DNA of 64,000 nucleotides, from the NCBI GenBank assembly GCA_021234535.1, contig CM037833.1, positions 2,982,397 through 3,046,396 of the forward strand, written 5' to 3'. Position numbers and translations under genes: made by a program. The stretch is from Stichopus chloronotus (Eukaryota > Echinodermata > Holothuroidea > Aspidochirotida > Stichopodidae). How positions within the stretch are numbered: position 1 is the first letter of the stretch; each line of letters opens with the position of its first letter. This document shows positions 53,378 to 64,000 of the stretch, piece by piece. Under the pieces are notes generated by a model. The model had not been told where the DNA came from. It saw only the letters and a program-made list of their open reading frames with translations, and did no database searches.

Positions 53378-53603
53378 CTAGGGGGTGTAACATCGCTGTG
53401 TATACATCCTTCAGAATCTTCATTCATTTTGGAAAGGATATTTTAAGGTAAGATTTTGGAATTTACCCTTACTTGCACACTTGCAGATAAATTAGGGTAA
53501 CATGTTGATACCAATACAAAAAAGGATTAAGATGATAGCAATAAATAACACATCTTTAAAATAATCACCCAAAATGCAATTACCACAGCTTAAACAACAG
53601 TGG
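53378..53603. repeat. Duplicated block, unit 2 (exon sequence deleted)
   Basis: Copy of 52696-52970 in which CATCGCTGT joins directly to GTATACATCC. About 60 bp are lost, which removes most of the exon and its acceptor. Confidence 0.7.
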
Positions 53604-54558
53604 CGTTGCCAAGGGGGGGGGGGAGGATGCACATGCCCCGCTGGAAAACCTTGTGCCCCCCGTTTGCCCCCCGCAACTGAGATTTGAAATTTTCAAAAAA
53701 GAAAAGATACATCTTCTGTAGTCAGAGTATACTGCACTAAAGTGCTGACTGTGCTTTCACACCTGTTTGGAAAAAGCCGACCAAAATGCATCTGCGTTGT
53801 TTACAAGTGCATAACATTTGTGTGGATGAATCTTACCAGTATACTAAACTTACTTGTCTCCACCTTTACATCAATATCACCTCATATTGTACTTACATTT
53901 GAGTAAGTGGGTACCCGGGAGAACACCAGTTTGAACCTCAGTAATGTCCCTTTGTTAGTTGGACGTGAATTTTATTCGTTTACAATTTCTTCATATCATC
54001 GCTTTAACAGTACTACAAGGTACGTAGCATATGGCATCATTAATTTGGTCGGGTGCTAGTAAAACGTATGTAACAATTTCGGTAATCGTGAACATGGCAC
54101 AGCCACCACCATTATTACATATGAGGGAAAAACGGGGTTGGACAATTCACGACGTGCGTTGGTATGTACGTTTCTTAGCATACTTACAAAACAAAAAAAA
54201 GGGGGGGGGGGGACTGCGGACAATGCATTATCCAAGGTCTCTGTCTTGACAACTCATCAAATGATTGGCTGAAAGAGGCATGAATACTTACAGTATACCC
54301 TACGGAAAAGAAGGGAAGTACTTCGAAGCCCAGGCAAACCGTTGAAATTGTGGGTGAATGTCTTTTATCAATCATTTTAACACAATCGTCCTACCAAGTT
54401 AACGTCGAAGTGTATGAGGCATCATCCAAGTGAACTAAAGTATTTGTACTTGTATAAAAGGGTGTCAAATAGTGCTAACAATTACTTCCCTCCAACTTTT
54501 GTGTCGGTTCCATCAATTCGTTAACGCTAAACGTTAATCTGTGATGATAGGCCTAGCC
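53604..54558. other. Non-coding, G-rich runs
   Basis: Contains G runs near 53616 and 54203 and no supported gene. Confidence 0.4.
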
Positions 54559-54906
54559 TTATATCGACAAAGACGCAGGAGAACGCAGTGGAAAAAAATA
54601 TTTTAAGGCTAACTTCTGGGCCAAACTTTCACTCCAAACGAATATAGATTGTGGTCTGGAACCAAGTATTGGTTCTGTCACTTTGTAATGACACAGGTCC
54701 AACAGCGACCGAACGGTCTCGACTCCCCAACTCTCTCGAATTTTTAATGTCCCTAGCAACACAACAGCACTTCCCACAACACCAACCACAAAAGCTAAAG
54801 CACTCGAAATCTCAAAGCAACCGAAGGAAGCAACCAAACTCAGCAAAACAATCATGGAAAGCCAATCATACACGGAATCGACATTTTGAGTACCGGTAGT
54901 AGTCAA
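54559..54906 (-). CDS. Possible small membrane protein
   Basis: 115-codon frame with an ATG in a plain context and two hydrophobic stretches: about residues 16-32 (LSMIVLLSLVASFGCF) and 35-53 (ALAFVVGVVGSAVVLLGTL). A polar half follows without recognisable motifs. It could be a single-exon gene, a first exon, or chance; no homologue is known to me. The antisense frame overlaps it. Confidence 0.25.
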   Translation of the reverse strand: MTTTGTQNVDSVYDWLSMIVLLSLVASFGCFEISSALAFVVGVVGSAVVLLGTLKIRESWGVETVRSLLDLCHYKVTEPILGSRPQSIFVWSESLAQKLALKYFFPLRSPASLSI

Positions 54907-55220
54907 ATAACTGCATTTTTAATGATCCATGAGTTCTAAAGGAGATGAAAACACGAAATATGAACTGTAAAAGAGAAAACTGGAAGAATAAGTACAGTTT
55001 AAACTATGAACAAAGGTACATTTACTGTAGAAAAGAACGCGAAACTCGTAGAATCACTAGGGTAGTAATTTAGACTTACGCGGTATGCATTAGCAAGGTA
55101 CGGTGTACTTGCATGCTGTGCGTGCAACTGCGAGGATTTCACTTCAGGAAAAGCACAAGCCTGGTAAACGTTGGCAAGTTTCCGCCGGTTGTATGTTCAA
55201 GATAAATCGTTGGAATCTGG

Positions 55221-55290
55221 ACGTTTCGTACCTGAGCGTTTCGTACCCGAGTCATTTCGTACCCAACAGCAAAGACGTTTCGTACCCATG
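55221..55290. repeat. Four copies of TTTCGTACC
   Basis: At 55224, 55239, 55255 and 55278, spaced 15, 16 and 23 bp, with a partly shared extension (CGTTTCGTACC.GAG). Confidence 0.75.
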
Positions 55291-55885
55291 ATATTTTTTA
55301 TTTTAATTCAATTTCATGTTGTTGAGTTAAGTGTACTAATATGAATTAATTCTCTTTCTCTCATTTAGAAGGAAAAAAGCGATATGAACCAACAAGAATT
55401 TGTTAAAGGAATTCTCCACCAACAGGAAAACCTACTTAAATACATGAGATCTTTTACCGTTCTGTCTGTCTGACATGACCATTTTGCCAGTAGAAGCTTT
55501 GTTCGTTGTTAAATACTGCTTTGAAAGTTGGGGTTCAGTTCGAGCCTAAAAGTCTGTTTGCCATCGCGGGCGGCTGTGTGTGACGTAGCACCGACAAATG
55601 CTGTTTTCCTTTTTTGTCATTTTTCGCGTTCCATTATAGTCAGTGAGATCGTTGGCACAACGAGTTGCACATACTGTACTCCAGATGTACGTACTAGTAG
55701 TACTACAGTCGTACATACAATTCAATGTCAACGTTGTGTACGATCGTTTTTCGTTGCCACCTGGCCTTGGTTCAGCCATATACAACGACTGTGTTTTTAT
55801 TTCAGTACCCGCATAGATTTAAGTGGGCGAATATTTGTCCATTTCTTATCATTTGTTAACAAGTAACGTTGTTTCCGTGAGAATA

Positions 55886-56262
55886 ATGGAAAGTGAAGAG
55901 GAACAGGGAGGCCCATCTGGCTACGACTTCGAGCCGATGATGACAGAGGCTGAATATGAGGCGATGTCCCACGCTAACGTTGAGGAGGAAGGCCCCGGAC
56001 AAGACCAAACACTCTCGCCTAACCGTAGAGACAATGCAAGCTGGTGCATTTGCACGAAATGCAACATAATGGACTCAGAAGTGGAGTGCATTTGCTGCAA
56101 TGAGATTGGGAGTATAGCGGACAAACTAAACCAAAACAATTTATGCGTGACTGAACATGACGACTTCAAAAGTGTTTGCCTTACAAAGGCAGTTTTGGAG
56201 ACTTCATGGGCTTTTCTCCAGCATTCAAAGGGAAACAATACAGCAAGGGACTTGCAAAACAG
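55886..56262 (+). CDS. P2X7 ballast-domain protein, exon 1
   Basis: First coding exon, ATG 55886 (MESEEEQGGPSGYDF), with an acidic head of about 50 residues. Then WCICTKCNIMDSEVECICCNE and LCVTEHDDFKSVCL, the Cys/His pattern of the P2X7 receptor intracellular (ballast) domain that binds zinc in the vertebrate receptor. Donor AACAG/GTACAG, phase 2. No transmembrane segments precede the domain, so this is a standalone cytosolic or nuclear protein and not an ion channel. It joins in frame to 57502-57685, giving a 186-residue product. Function of standalone versions is unknown. Confidence 0.8.
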
Positions 56263-57501
56263 GTACAGTTAGTCCGTAGGCCTACCGGCTACAGTACAGG
56301 CTACTGCCAATTACTAGGATACCTCCTGAGTCACATTCATTTTAATCAGATTGCTAATTTGCTGTATGTTTATTACTTTATCAAATTGTTGCTCTCTTTA
56401 TTGTAAAAAAAATAAATGTTGAGGAAATACAATATGAAAATTGATATTAGCTTAAGTCTATTATAGTCATTTTGGCAGTGTAGTAGATTTGATTGGTGTT
56501 TTGGGTTTGGGGTGTCTGCTCTATCAGTCTCTTCTCTTCTCTCTTTTTTTTTTTTTTTAGGACATTGTACTTTGTGACCCTTTTCATACTAAATGAAGGG
56601 AGACTTAACTAAATGTGTAGAATTTATCTTTGACAGATGAGTGCATCATCATCGTCAATCCAAGACGTTGGTGGCCATAGGCCTTTTTGTCGAAAAGAAA
56701 AATTTGAAACTAAAATTCGTCTCTGTAATCAAAAATAGAAATCCGTACTCCGCCAGACTTTGTCCAAGTTTGACTTAAATCCGTTCAAAGTGCATCAGTA
56801 TTTTATTTATCCTGTACTATATATTTGGGGTAGTATTTCAAATCTTTGAATTTTTCTAAGTTATATGAGATGGCAGAAAGGAAAAAAAGTTGTTACAGAT
56901 TTTCTGGGGTATAGTAGCCTACTGCATGATTTTGTCAGAGATGCTGTACAGTATAAAATCGGCAGGTGTGTTTACTGTGTTACTATATGCCCACTGTCCT
57001 ACCTGCTCATGTTACTACGCATTGTCAATATGTACTGTAGTAAGAGATCTATAAGGGCTGCAAGTTATGGTTAGTCCTTGGTTTGTGTCCTGCATCAGTC
57101 GTGCACTTCACTACCAGTATTGAGTGTAGTGGGTTGTATGAATTTTGTTAGAAGTAAAAACTTTTCTACTAATACTTATATCATTGCCATGATCTTATGT
57201 ACAGTACAGGTTCAATGCAGTATCAAGGACATAGCAATTCTGCATTTGCTAATTTGAAGGTATTTTAGTACTTGAACATTAACCTGGAACATTCTACAAC
57301 AATGCTTGCACTGTACCTCAAATGGTTTGATTATATTAGATCCACCATCCATGACCGTATGGTCCAAAGAAGTAAAGATGATTCTTATCCATGTTACAGT
57401 ACTATCTGTCCAATCATTTGGTTTTCTTAGTCTCTCAGGCTTCACTTGGTTGTTTTTTATCTGTACAATTATTTCACCATTTTTTTTTTGTTTTGTTCCA
57501 G

Positions 57502-57685
57502 GCAGTACAGATTTATTGCATACAAGATGTTTACACTTTGGGCCCATGGGAAACTAGGAAAGAGAAACAGGACACCCGTTCCATCTTGTGCGGTAAGAAG
57601 GATCCGACAAGAGTTCCCAGACAGCGAGTACACTGGATTCTTGTACGCTGATGACGTTTATGCCGAGATCATGCCAGAACTGTAA
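57502..57685 (+). CDS. P2X7 ballast-domain protein, exon 2
   Basis: Acceptor TTTGTTTTGTTCCAG ends at 57501. Phase 2 matches exon 1. Product QYRFIAYKMFTLWAHGKLGK then PSCAVRRIRQEFPDSEYTGF and an acidic tail to TAA 57683. This is the second half of the ballast domain (YR..AYR.F..W, G.LG, PSC.V..IR..FP). The gene looks intact. The intron is 1,239 nt. Confidence 0.8.
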
Positions 57686-58189
57686 TCTGCATGACACAAC
57701 ATTCCTTTTAGCGAGTTTATTACAGGCGTCAGTATTTCAGAGAGCAAACATAGTTCAAACTCCAATGTTCTCACACCAAATTTATTAACTTTACCTTTCA
57801 TCTGCTATTTAGGACAATGAATTTGATATACATAAGACTAAATTGAGAATGGGAGGAGCATACACTGACACAGAGGAGCAGTTGCAAGAAGCATGTGATT
57901 AGTTAATTGTGGGTGGCACTGAATTATGAATTATGCACTCTTATTGTTCAACGTCTCATCATCATCAATCACATGACCCTCAACCTTCAGCGTGGTCCCA
58001 ACACAACCACAAGGTCACCAACTGGAAAAGTTACTGTTGAACTGAAAACATGTATGTCTGTCCGTCTCTCTGTACACTGTGTATGCCGGTGTCGTCAGTT
58101 TGTTTTGCCGTCATCTTGTAACTATCTACCAACTAATTTCATTCATCGTCAATTTTGATGTACTGTATCTTATCTGTGTGCACCAGTCA

Positions 58190-58195
58190 AATAAA
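58190..58195 (+). terminator. Polyadenylation signal of the ballast-domain gene
   Basis: AATAAA about 505 nt after the stop codon. It is the first good signal downstream. Confidence 0.45.
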
Positions 58196-58199
58196 CTAA

Positions 58200-60443
58200 T
58201 ATATGGAACGTAAATAAACAAATCAACTTGATCCCTCTCTGGACCTCTCTCTCTCTAAACAGGGACTTTTCTGTATGGTAATGTTCATGATATCTGACCC
58301 CGCGGCAGTCCAAACACACTGAAATTACCCACAAATAAATGTATTTGACAATATCTCAATAACCCAATTTGAACTGATCTTTTAAAAGTACAACGTATGT
58401 TTATATCATGATTAGTAGCCTACGAAAAAAAAAAACATTGTTTGGTTTAAGTCATGTTTACGCCAGCCAAGGAACATTAAAAATGAAAGAAGGTAATTTC
58501 AGTGTGTGACAGAAGTGCTGTGCTCACAAACTATCCCTGCTCACAAGGAAATGGCAACAAAAACCTGTGAGAGAGGACTGAGGAAGGCATGAAAAGTCTG
58601 ATGTATATACTGTAAAAGAAAATTGAAAAAAAAAAAATTAAAGCAAGAGTGAGTGTAACTTGTTCTGTTAGGCCTTGATTTATTTTCCATACAATATATG
58701 GAATGCTGTAGAGTCAGAGACTGATATAGATATTACTGAAAAGTAAAAGACTAAAATATTGTGAAGAAACAACAGGATTCAATCGTTTGTCGTTAAGAAT
58801 ACATTGAAAACAGTGTTGCATCGTACAAGTTGAAACATGGTTGAAGGCACTTTACTTTTCACACATATATACAGTTACACTAATACAACAATTGCTAACA
58901 TCCTGTGGCGCCATCCATATTGTAGGAAACTTGTTATACCAAGTTGGCACTTCATTGCTCTGGATTTGTGAGTATGACAGAAAGGTTGAAAGATTATTTT
59001 TTTCCTTTTGAAAAAAAAAATGACAAAATTTTCACTCTACTCAGCAAACAAACACACATTTCACTACTGGTAGCAGCACAACAATGAGCATGGGGAAGCT
59101 CCTGGGCCCAAAGGGCCCCCTCACCCTCTCATGGAGTCAGAGGATTTTTGTATGATCAATACAAAGGTCTTCGGTTAGAACATACTGTTTTCAGCTGACA
59201 AATATGGTACGTGCTAAAATGTCACTATAGGAATGACAGAAAAATATCAACATAGCATTAACAATTTTTGGCAACTTTTCACCATTAAATGAGGATGTCA
59301 GCCTCTGGATGTACTGCATGGTTCAAGTGATAAATGATATTTGTTTGATGAAATCAATGCTCAATTCAACTCCTTAAGCTATATGTGCAATCCAAATCTT
59401 TTTATATGATAATTTTTTTTTCAGAAAACATAACCAATGAATCCCTCTATGTCAAGTTGCCATGTCTCTTCCCAATACAGTAAACAAGCTAGTCGATCTT
59501 GAGAAGAAGGAACTGAGGTATACATGATTCACAAGCTACAGCACTTCAGAAAATTGACATACAAGTAGCAGAATTGTCCATGTAAAAAGTAGCTCTCTCT
59601 GTCCAGTTTTGGGGCAGTAGCGGAAAAGGGACACACTTTTAATTGGCGGCATGCGGTCCTAACACAGTCCATCCCCATATAGCATACTTTACACTGACAA
59701 AAGTGCAGAACATAATGCTTCTTATTGAATGTGACTGGCTTTAACATGTAAAAAAAAATGAAGCACAAAGTGTCAAAGTCACATAAACATCAGCATTTCT
59801 TACACAGTAATAATATTGTGAAGTGATAAACTGTACTGTTTTACACATAAGATGAAGAATATTTCAAACATAGGCAGGTGCAGCAAATGGCCGGACGTGA
59901 ATAAGTCAAGCATGACAACATTAATTAGACATGATAAGCAACTGTTTCCATAATGGGTTTACAATATCTGTAACTGCATTTTTATGTATCTAACTACATT
60001 GCAAACTGCATGGTGCCCAATCATCAGAAGTGCTACAGAAGTATGGATATGCAAAATCTCTTGAATATTACATTTAAACAAATACACCTAGTCAATGGAC
60101 CATATGCTAACAATAGAATAGATACATGTTAATCCACTTTTACCTGAACCACAACAGCCCATTATGACCGAAGAAATGACAAAAAAAGCTAAGAAGACCT
60201 GTAAGTGAAGTAACTTGCCGTTAATAGGCTTGCATGTAATTTTCTCTATTGTGTATAAATAGACTTCTACTCTTCAAATAAGCAATTCTTCTTGCATAGC
60301 CTTGAGACTACACTTAAATAATAAGTCTTTATGTTATTATATTCAATGAACAGTTCAATATAGCCTGCTTGCCTTCATCAGGGATTACAAAAAAAGAGTA
60401 CAAAACACTAACACAGTCCATTTATCGACTGGAATCAAATATC
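58200..60443. other. Intergenic/3' UTR, no gene seen
   Basis: AT-rich tract between the convergent ballast-domain gene and transposase-like gene. Short frames such as 59529-59768 have no domain. Part is likely the 3' UTR of the minus-strand gene. Confidence 0.45.
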
Positions 60444-62078
60444 TCAGCTGTCATCATGATGTTCCTCAGATTTCTTTGAAAATCTGGACTTCAGCTTTTG
60501 GATCATAGTGGCCTTATCCGGTCTACTTACCCTTGCAATATTAGATGGCCTTGGTTGATTTTCAACGCTTTCAAGCGTTATACTGCCTTCCACCGCTTTA
60601 ACAGTAGAAACCATCATGTTTTGTACATATGAAAAGGATTTCTGCTCATAAACCTTTTTCACAACCCACCCTCCCCTACCCTTAGAATACACCAAGTTAA
60701 ATCTATGATCCCCCACTGGTCCTGACTTTCTTGAAGCTTTCTTCACAACTGCCTGGGATCTGTTCACGTTGTTGTTGTGATCCAAAACTGCAAGATGCAT
60801 TCGAGCCTGCATATGTGGATATGTAAATTCCAGACGCTTTGGGCAATATTTTAAGAGAACGCTGTGAAAAACTTCAAGGGCACCAGTGTGACATGCATGG
60901 ACAAGTTGCTCCAGGTCACGAAGGACTGTTGTGTTGAGGACAACATCTTGCAAGGCCTCATGTGCAGGAGATCCTGGTTTGAGCCAGAGCTTCAATCTCT
61001 TCTCTTCATCTGACAATGGTGGATGACTGCATGCATGGAAAACCTCACAGTCACTCCATGAGTGCACATTTACAATGTGCTTGAGAATGGAGGTCCACAT
61101 CTCCCGTAGCATTTTTGCATCTCCTCCACAATTCTGACAGCACCACCACAGATGGTTGGATATGGCCTGGATCCATCTTGCCAGCTCTTCGGCATCCTTC
61201 GTCTTTGCTTTGGCTAGTAATTTCTTCTTAATGCTTTTGGCAAAGTGCCATACATCAAAGTTGTGCCTGATGTCGCTATACTCTTCCCTCATCATCTTCC
61301 TAATGCCCATATGACGATCTGTAGCGACAAGGTCAACTGTGATCCCATTACCCCTAATCCTGTCCAGACATCTCTTGAAGCCCACCTTTTCCATTGCCAC
61401 CGAACTTGTTGCATCAGTGACTTGGACCAGTTCTGTGTCAACGATTTCCTCTGTAGCCGGGTTCATGAATGTATAGGAACAGTACTTGGCACTGTATCCT
61501 GGAGAATCATTCCTCCCATCACCACTGAGCCAAACAGATGTCCCTTGAAGTCTGCTGGCCAAATTCCGTTGACTTACAAGGTAGGTATGATTGACAACAG
61601 GTATCAGTGTCTTCTGTAAAATCTTGTAAAATGTAGACTTACTGATGAACTTTGCACCGATGAAATTAAAGCACTGCTCCATGTGGGAAAAAGAGGAGCC
61701 ACTGAATAACACACCTGCAGCCAAAAATATATTTCCAGCTGGTGTATTCTTAATAAGCGGTTGAGAGTACCACTTTGTGATATCATGTCCATGTAAACAT
61801 GATATCTGCACAATAGCCATTGAACCCTTAAAACTTCTATGACTTTGCATAGCAGGTAATTGACAGATTTCACACTTAATTTGTTTGATAAGTTCTTTAA
61901 GGCTTGACTCAAACACAACAAACTTTTTCTCCTTTACAACCTTCTCTTCAAACACTTCTGAATCACTGCTGCTGTCATCATCCTCCTCATCTTCAGAGTC
62001 GTCTACTTCTGATGGTGTAAACAAGGACACATCAGATGGTGAGCTGCTGCTCATGGGCTCTGATTCCCTGCCTGACAA
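60444..62078 (-). CDS. Transposase-like (RNase H-fold DDE type) protein, last and main exon
   Basis: Intact 545-codon exon after acceptor AAATACTTTCAG, phase 0; the frame is open further upstream, but that part is intron. An acidic Ser-rich head (SEVDDSEDEEDDDSSSDSE) is followed by a CEIC...H zinc-like region near residue 70. The core has SVWLSGDGRNDSPGYSAKY (about 185-205), VDLVATDRHMGIRKMM (about 245), NFDVWHFAKSIKKKL (about 265), then NHLWWCCQNCGGD. Further on are LEVFHSVLLKYCPKR and a MHLAVLDHNNN segment. Asp of SGDG, Asp of TDRH and a later Glu could be a DDE triad. I know this family as multicopy, uncharacterised proteins in fish, cnidarians and echinoderms, possibly THAP- or Kolobok-related; superfamily unproven. 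Confidence 0.7.
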   Translation of the reverse strand: MSGRESEPMSSSSPSDVSLFTPSEVDDSEDEEDDDSSSDSEVFEEKVVKEKKFVVFESSLKELIKQIKCEICQLPAMQSHRSFKGSMAIVQISCLHGHDITKWYSQPLIKNTPAGNIFLAAGVLFSGSSFSHMEQCFNFIGAKFISKSTFYKILQKTLIPVVNHTYLVSQRNLASRLQGTSVWLSGDGRNDSPGYSAKYCSYTFMNPATEEIVDTELVQVTDATSSVAMEKVGFKRCLDRIRGNGITVDLVATDRHMGIRKMMREEYSDIRHNFDVWHFAKSIKKKLLAKAKTKDAEELARWIQAISNHLWWCCQNCGGDAKMLREMWTSILKHIVNVHSWSDCEVFHACSHPPLSDEEKRLKLWLKPGSPAHEALQDVVLNTTVLRDLEQLVHACHTGALEVFHSVLLKYCPKRLEFTYPHMQARMHLAVLDHNNNVNRSQAVVKKASRKSGPVGDHRFNLVYSKGRGGWVVKKVYEQKSFSYVQNMMVSTVKAVEGSITLESVENQPRPSNIARVSRPDKATMIQKLKSRFSKKSEEHHDDS

Positions 62079-62519
62079 CTGAAAGTATTTAAAGAAACAC
62101 ACATGATATAGGCATGGATAAAGGTATGGAACTGACACTAAACAACAAGAGAAGAATATGAACATAAAGACAGTTTGAGCAAATCTCACTGAAAATATGT
62201 CATGCTGTACTTTATTACAATTTGGCTGCAAAGTAGACAGCATCTTTTCCACAAGACTCCATTATTTGGCACAAAAGATATGGATATCTATGCTCTAGCA
62301 GCACACAAAGTATGTACCTTGTACCAGGTCCATAAGTCCAAAACATTTAGACGTTACACTTTGAAACATAGGATACCCTAAACAATCTTCATTTTCGTAA
62401 AATGTAAGTCTGATCCAAGCATATGTTATCTGGTTGGATTTCATAAGGTGAAATCCTGTTCCAGCCAAATCATAAAGTTAAGATCTGGTGCATCCCTATA
62501 CACAACATAGACTACTTAC

Positions 62520-62648
62520 ACTAGGCGATGATGAAACAGCCGGTGATGTAAAGGTGGAACTCTGAGGCAACAGATCAACCAACATAGTATTCGATGGGAG
62601 AGACGACTTGAAAACTGCAGGTAGATCAAGCTTTGCAGCACGTTGAAC
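62520..62648 (-). CDS. Upstream exon of transposase-like gene
   Basis: 129 nt, 43 codons, phase 0, acceptor GGGTTTTAG and donor CCTAGT/GTAAGTAG. Product VQRAAKLDLPAVFKSSLPSN and on to a Ser/Thr/Pro-rich end. Low-complexity linker. It joins in frame to 60444-62078. Confidence 0.6.
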
Positions 62649-63234
62649 CTAAAACCCGACAGAAAAAAAGTATTACACTGGAATGCCGTGTATTTCTCCA
62701 GGTTGCTAACAGGTATAGCTGTAAAACACAGCTGGGTTTTACAGTACAGCATCAAATGCTGAGGTCAATACAAAAAAAAATCACAACATCCTTTACCTGA
62801 CACAACAAACAAAAACAATGTCGAGACCTGTAAGTATGTGAGTGATTGTTGCACTATGCAGTTATACTGTCCATTAGTAACATCAGAGTTTCGGTTTTAA
62901 TTATAAATCTGTACAATACCTGTACGGGGGAAACACAAAGAAATTCCATGCTACTTCTCATCATTTCTTTATCCTTTCAAATATGACAACAAGGACCAAG
63001 CAAAATAAGGTGACGAGGATCATAAATTCTGTTACTATTAGTGAGAATACACTTTGATATTACAGGTTACAAAGGAACAATGTCACTCATTTTCTGATTT
63101 TTTTTTCAGGATACCACACAATGTACCTGAATTTCAAAACTATCCTCAGTCTTGGAATATTTTGTCAAATTTTGACTTTTTCTCTTTTTCCATAACTACT
63201 GAAACCCTGCTAAATGTTTCTTGTATGCACTTAC

Positions 63235-63303
63235 TTTTGGTGGTGACCTACAGGGAGTATCAGTTCTGCATGTACCAAGGTCTTCTCCAATGTTTACAGG
63301 AGT
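63235..63303 (-). CDS. Upstream exon of transposase-like gene
   Basis: 69 nt, 23 codons, phase 0, acceptor TTTTTCAACAG and donor AAA/GTAAGTGC. Product TPVNIGEDLGTCRTDTPCRS then PPK, a polar linker with SP/TP sites. Confidence 0.6.
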
Positions 63304-63769
63304 CTGTTGAAAAATAAGTAATATACTTGGTATTTAGAAAAGTTTGTTCAGTCTTAAACCCATTCAAATGCAAGGATAACATAACAGACCATCATCAAGA
63401 AAACAACTTTTCTCAACTTATATCTTTTTGATGTACCAAAGAACCACTATTGTCCTTTAAGGTGACAAAGGGCTCGTTATCTACTAAAAACAGTTCTCCA
63501 CAAATGACAAATAAAAGAAGGGGAAAAAATCATTGTCCGCAATGACATGCAGATTCAAAGTGTGAAGTTTAGCAGCAAAAGAATACCAACATGAAAAGTC
63601 ATAAGCAAATGCCAGTCCATTCAATCAGTGCAACACTTGCATCCACTGAATAACGGATTAATCCTGACACATAATATGTAAATAGAGTATATGTTAACAA
63701 GTTAAGCATCACACTTTCAAATTCAGATTCTCATTAGATCAATAATTAATACAACTGTGAAGGACTCAC

Positions 63770-63877
63770 CACTACCTCTGGTGACATGATTGACGAACTT
63801 CCAGTTCTAACTACGGGGTGTGGTGGTGTGAAGACATGTCTTTGATCTCCCTCCTTTTGCAGATGAGCAGGCATAGT
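63770..63877 (-). CDS. Upstream exon of transposase-like gene
   Basis: 108 nt, 36 codons, phase 0, acceptor CTTTAATAG and donor GTG/GTGAGTCC. Product TMPAHLQKEGDQRHVFTPPH and on to MSPEVV. The N terminus of the protein, where a THAP or other DNA-binding domain would be expected, must lie beyond base 64000. Confidence 0.6.
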
Positions 63878-64000
63878 CTATTAAAGAAGCAATGATAAGG
63901 AAAATAGAACTAACCTGTGCTTTTTGCAAGAGACATTCTACACAGATTTGAATCTATTAGACATACTGAAATTTCTCTCTTTTATCAAAAACATTTTCTT

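Overview
This 64 kb window is from an animal nuclear genome. It has split genes with GT-AG introns, eukaryotic transposons of several classes, long non-coding tracts and microsatellites. A marine invertebrate deuterostome is likely, and an echinoderm (perhaps a sea cucumber) fits best: the Polinton capsid, P2X7-ballast and USP-like families and the many short AGGCCTA-type words are typical there. Species assignment is inference.

Layout. (1) 1-15,141, minus strand: a gene running right to left. A Tudor-like first exon (14,937-15,141) is followed by a second Tudor-like exon (9,408-9,545), three small exons, a larger exon, and a USP-like cysteine-protease region (1-1,551) that carries a stop and frame breaks. 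Most exon borders are phase 1. Introns hold tandem repeats and a diverged 0.6 kb duplication. (2) About 15,650-22,517, plus strand: a Ty3/Gypsy retrotransposon with the end of gag, protease, RT-RNase H, integrase, a separate C2H2 zinc-finger ORF and a 3' LTR. No 5' LTR is visible, and pol is broken by four TGA codons plus frameshifts. (3) 24,817-26,355: a 5'-truncated LINE with an 8-bp target duplication. (4) About 26,400-49,200: a decayed Polinton/Maverick (adintovirus-like) element. It encodes two PC4-like domains, a Cys/His ORF, integrase, a small basic core-like protein, major capsid protein, adenain-like protease, packaging ATPase and two conserved small proteins on the plus strand, and protein-primed DNA polymerase on the minus strand. 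Other elements lie inside it: a Ty1/copia 3' part (29,355-30,467), two more copies of the same LINE (30,755-31,177 and 47,998-48,725), a DNA transposon with an unfamiliar DDE-like gene (about 33,000-39,950) and a complete short-LTR Gypsy (43,465-47,605) with a TTTTG target duplication that splits the polymerase. (5) 49,200-55,800: mostly non-coding, with two good minus-strand exons and duplications. (6) 55,886-57,685: an intact two-exon plus-strand gene for a standalone P2X7-type cytoplasmic (ballast) zinc domain. (7) 60,444-63,877 and beyond the edge: an intact multi-exon minus-strand gene for a transposase-like protein.

The genes do not form one pathway. The window shows host genes beside a layered transposon landscape. 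The intact host-like ORFs in the same sequence indicate that the lesions in the mobile elements are real decay rather than general sequencing error. Terminal inverted repeats of the Polinton and of the inner DNA transposon were not found by eye, so their ends are approximate.
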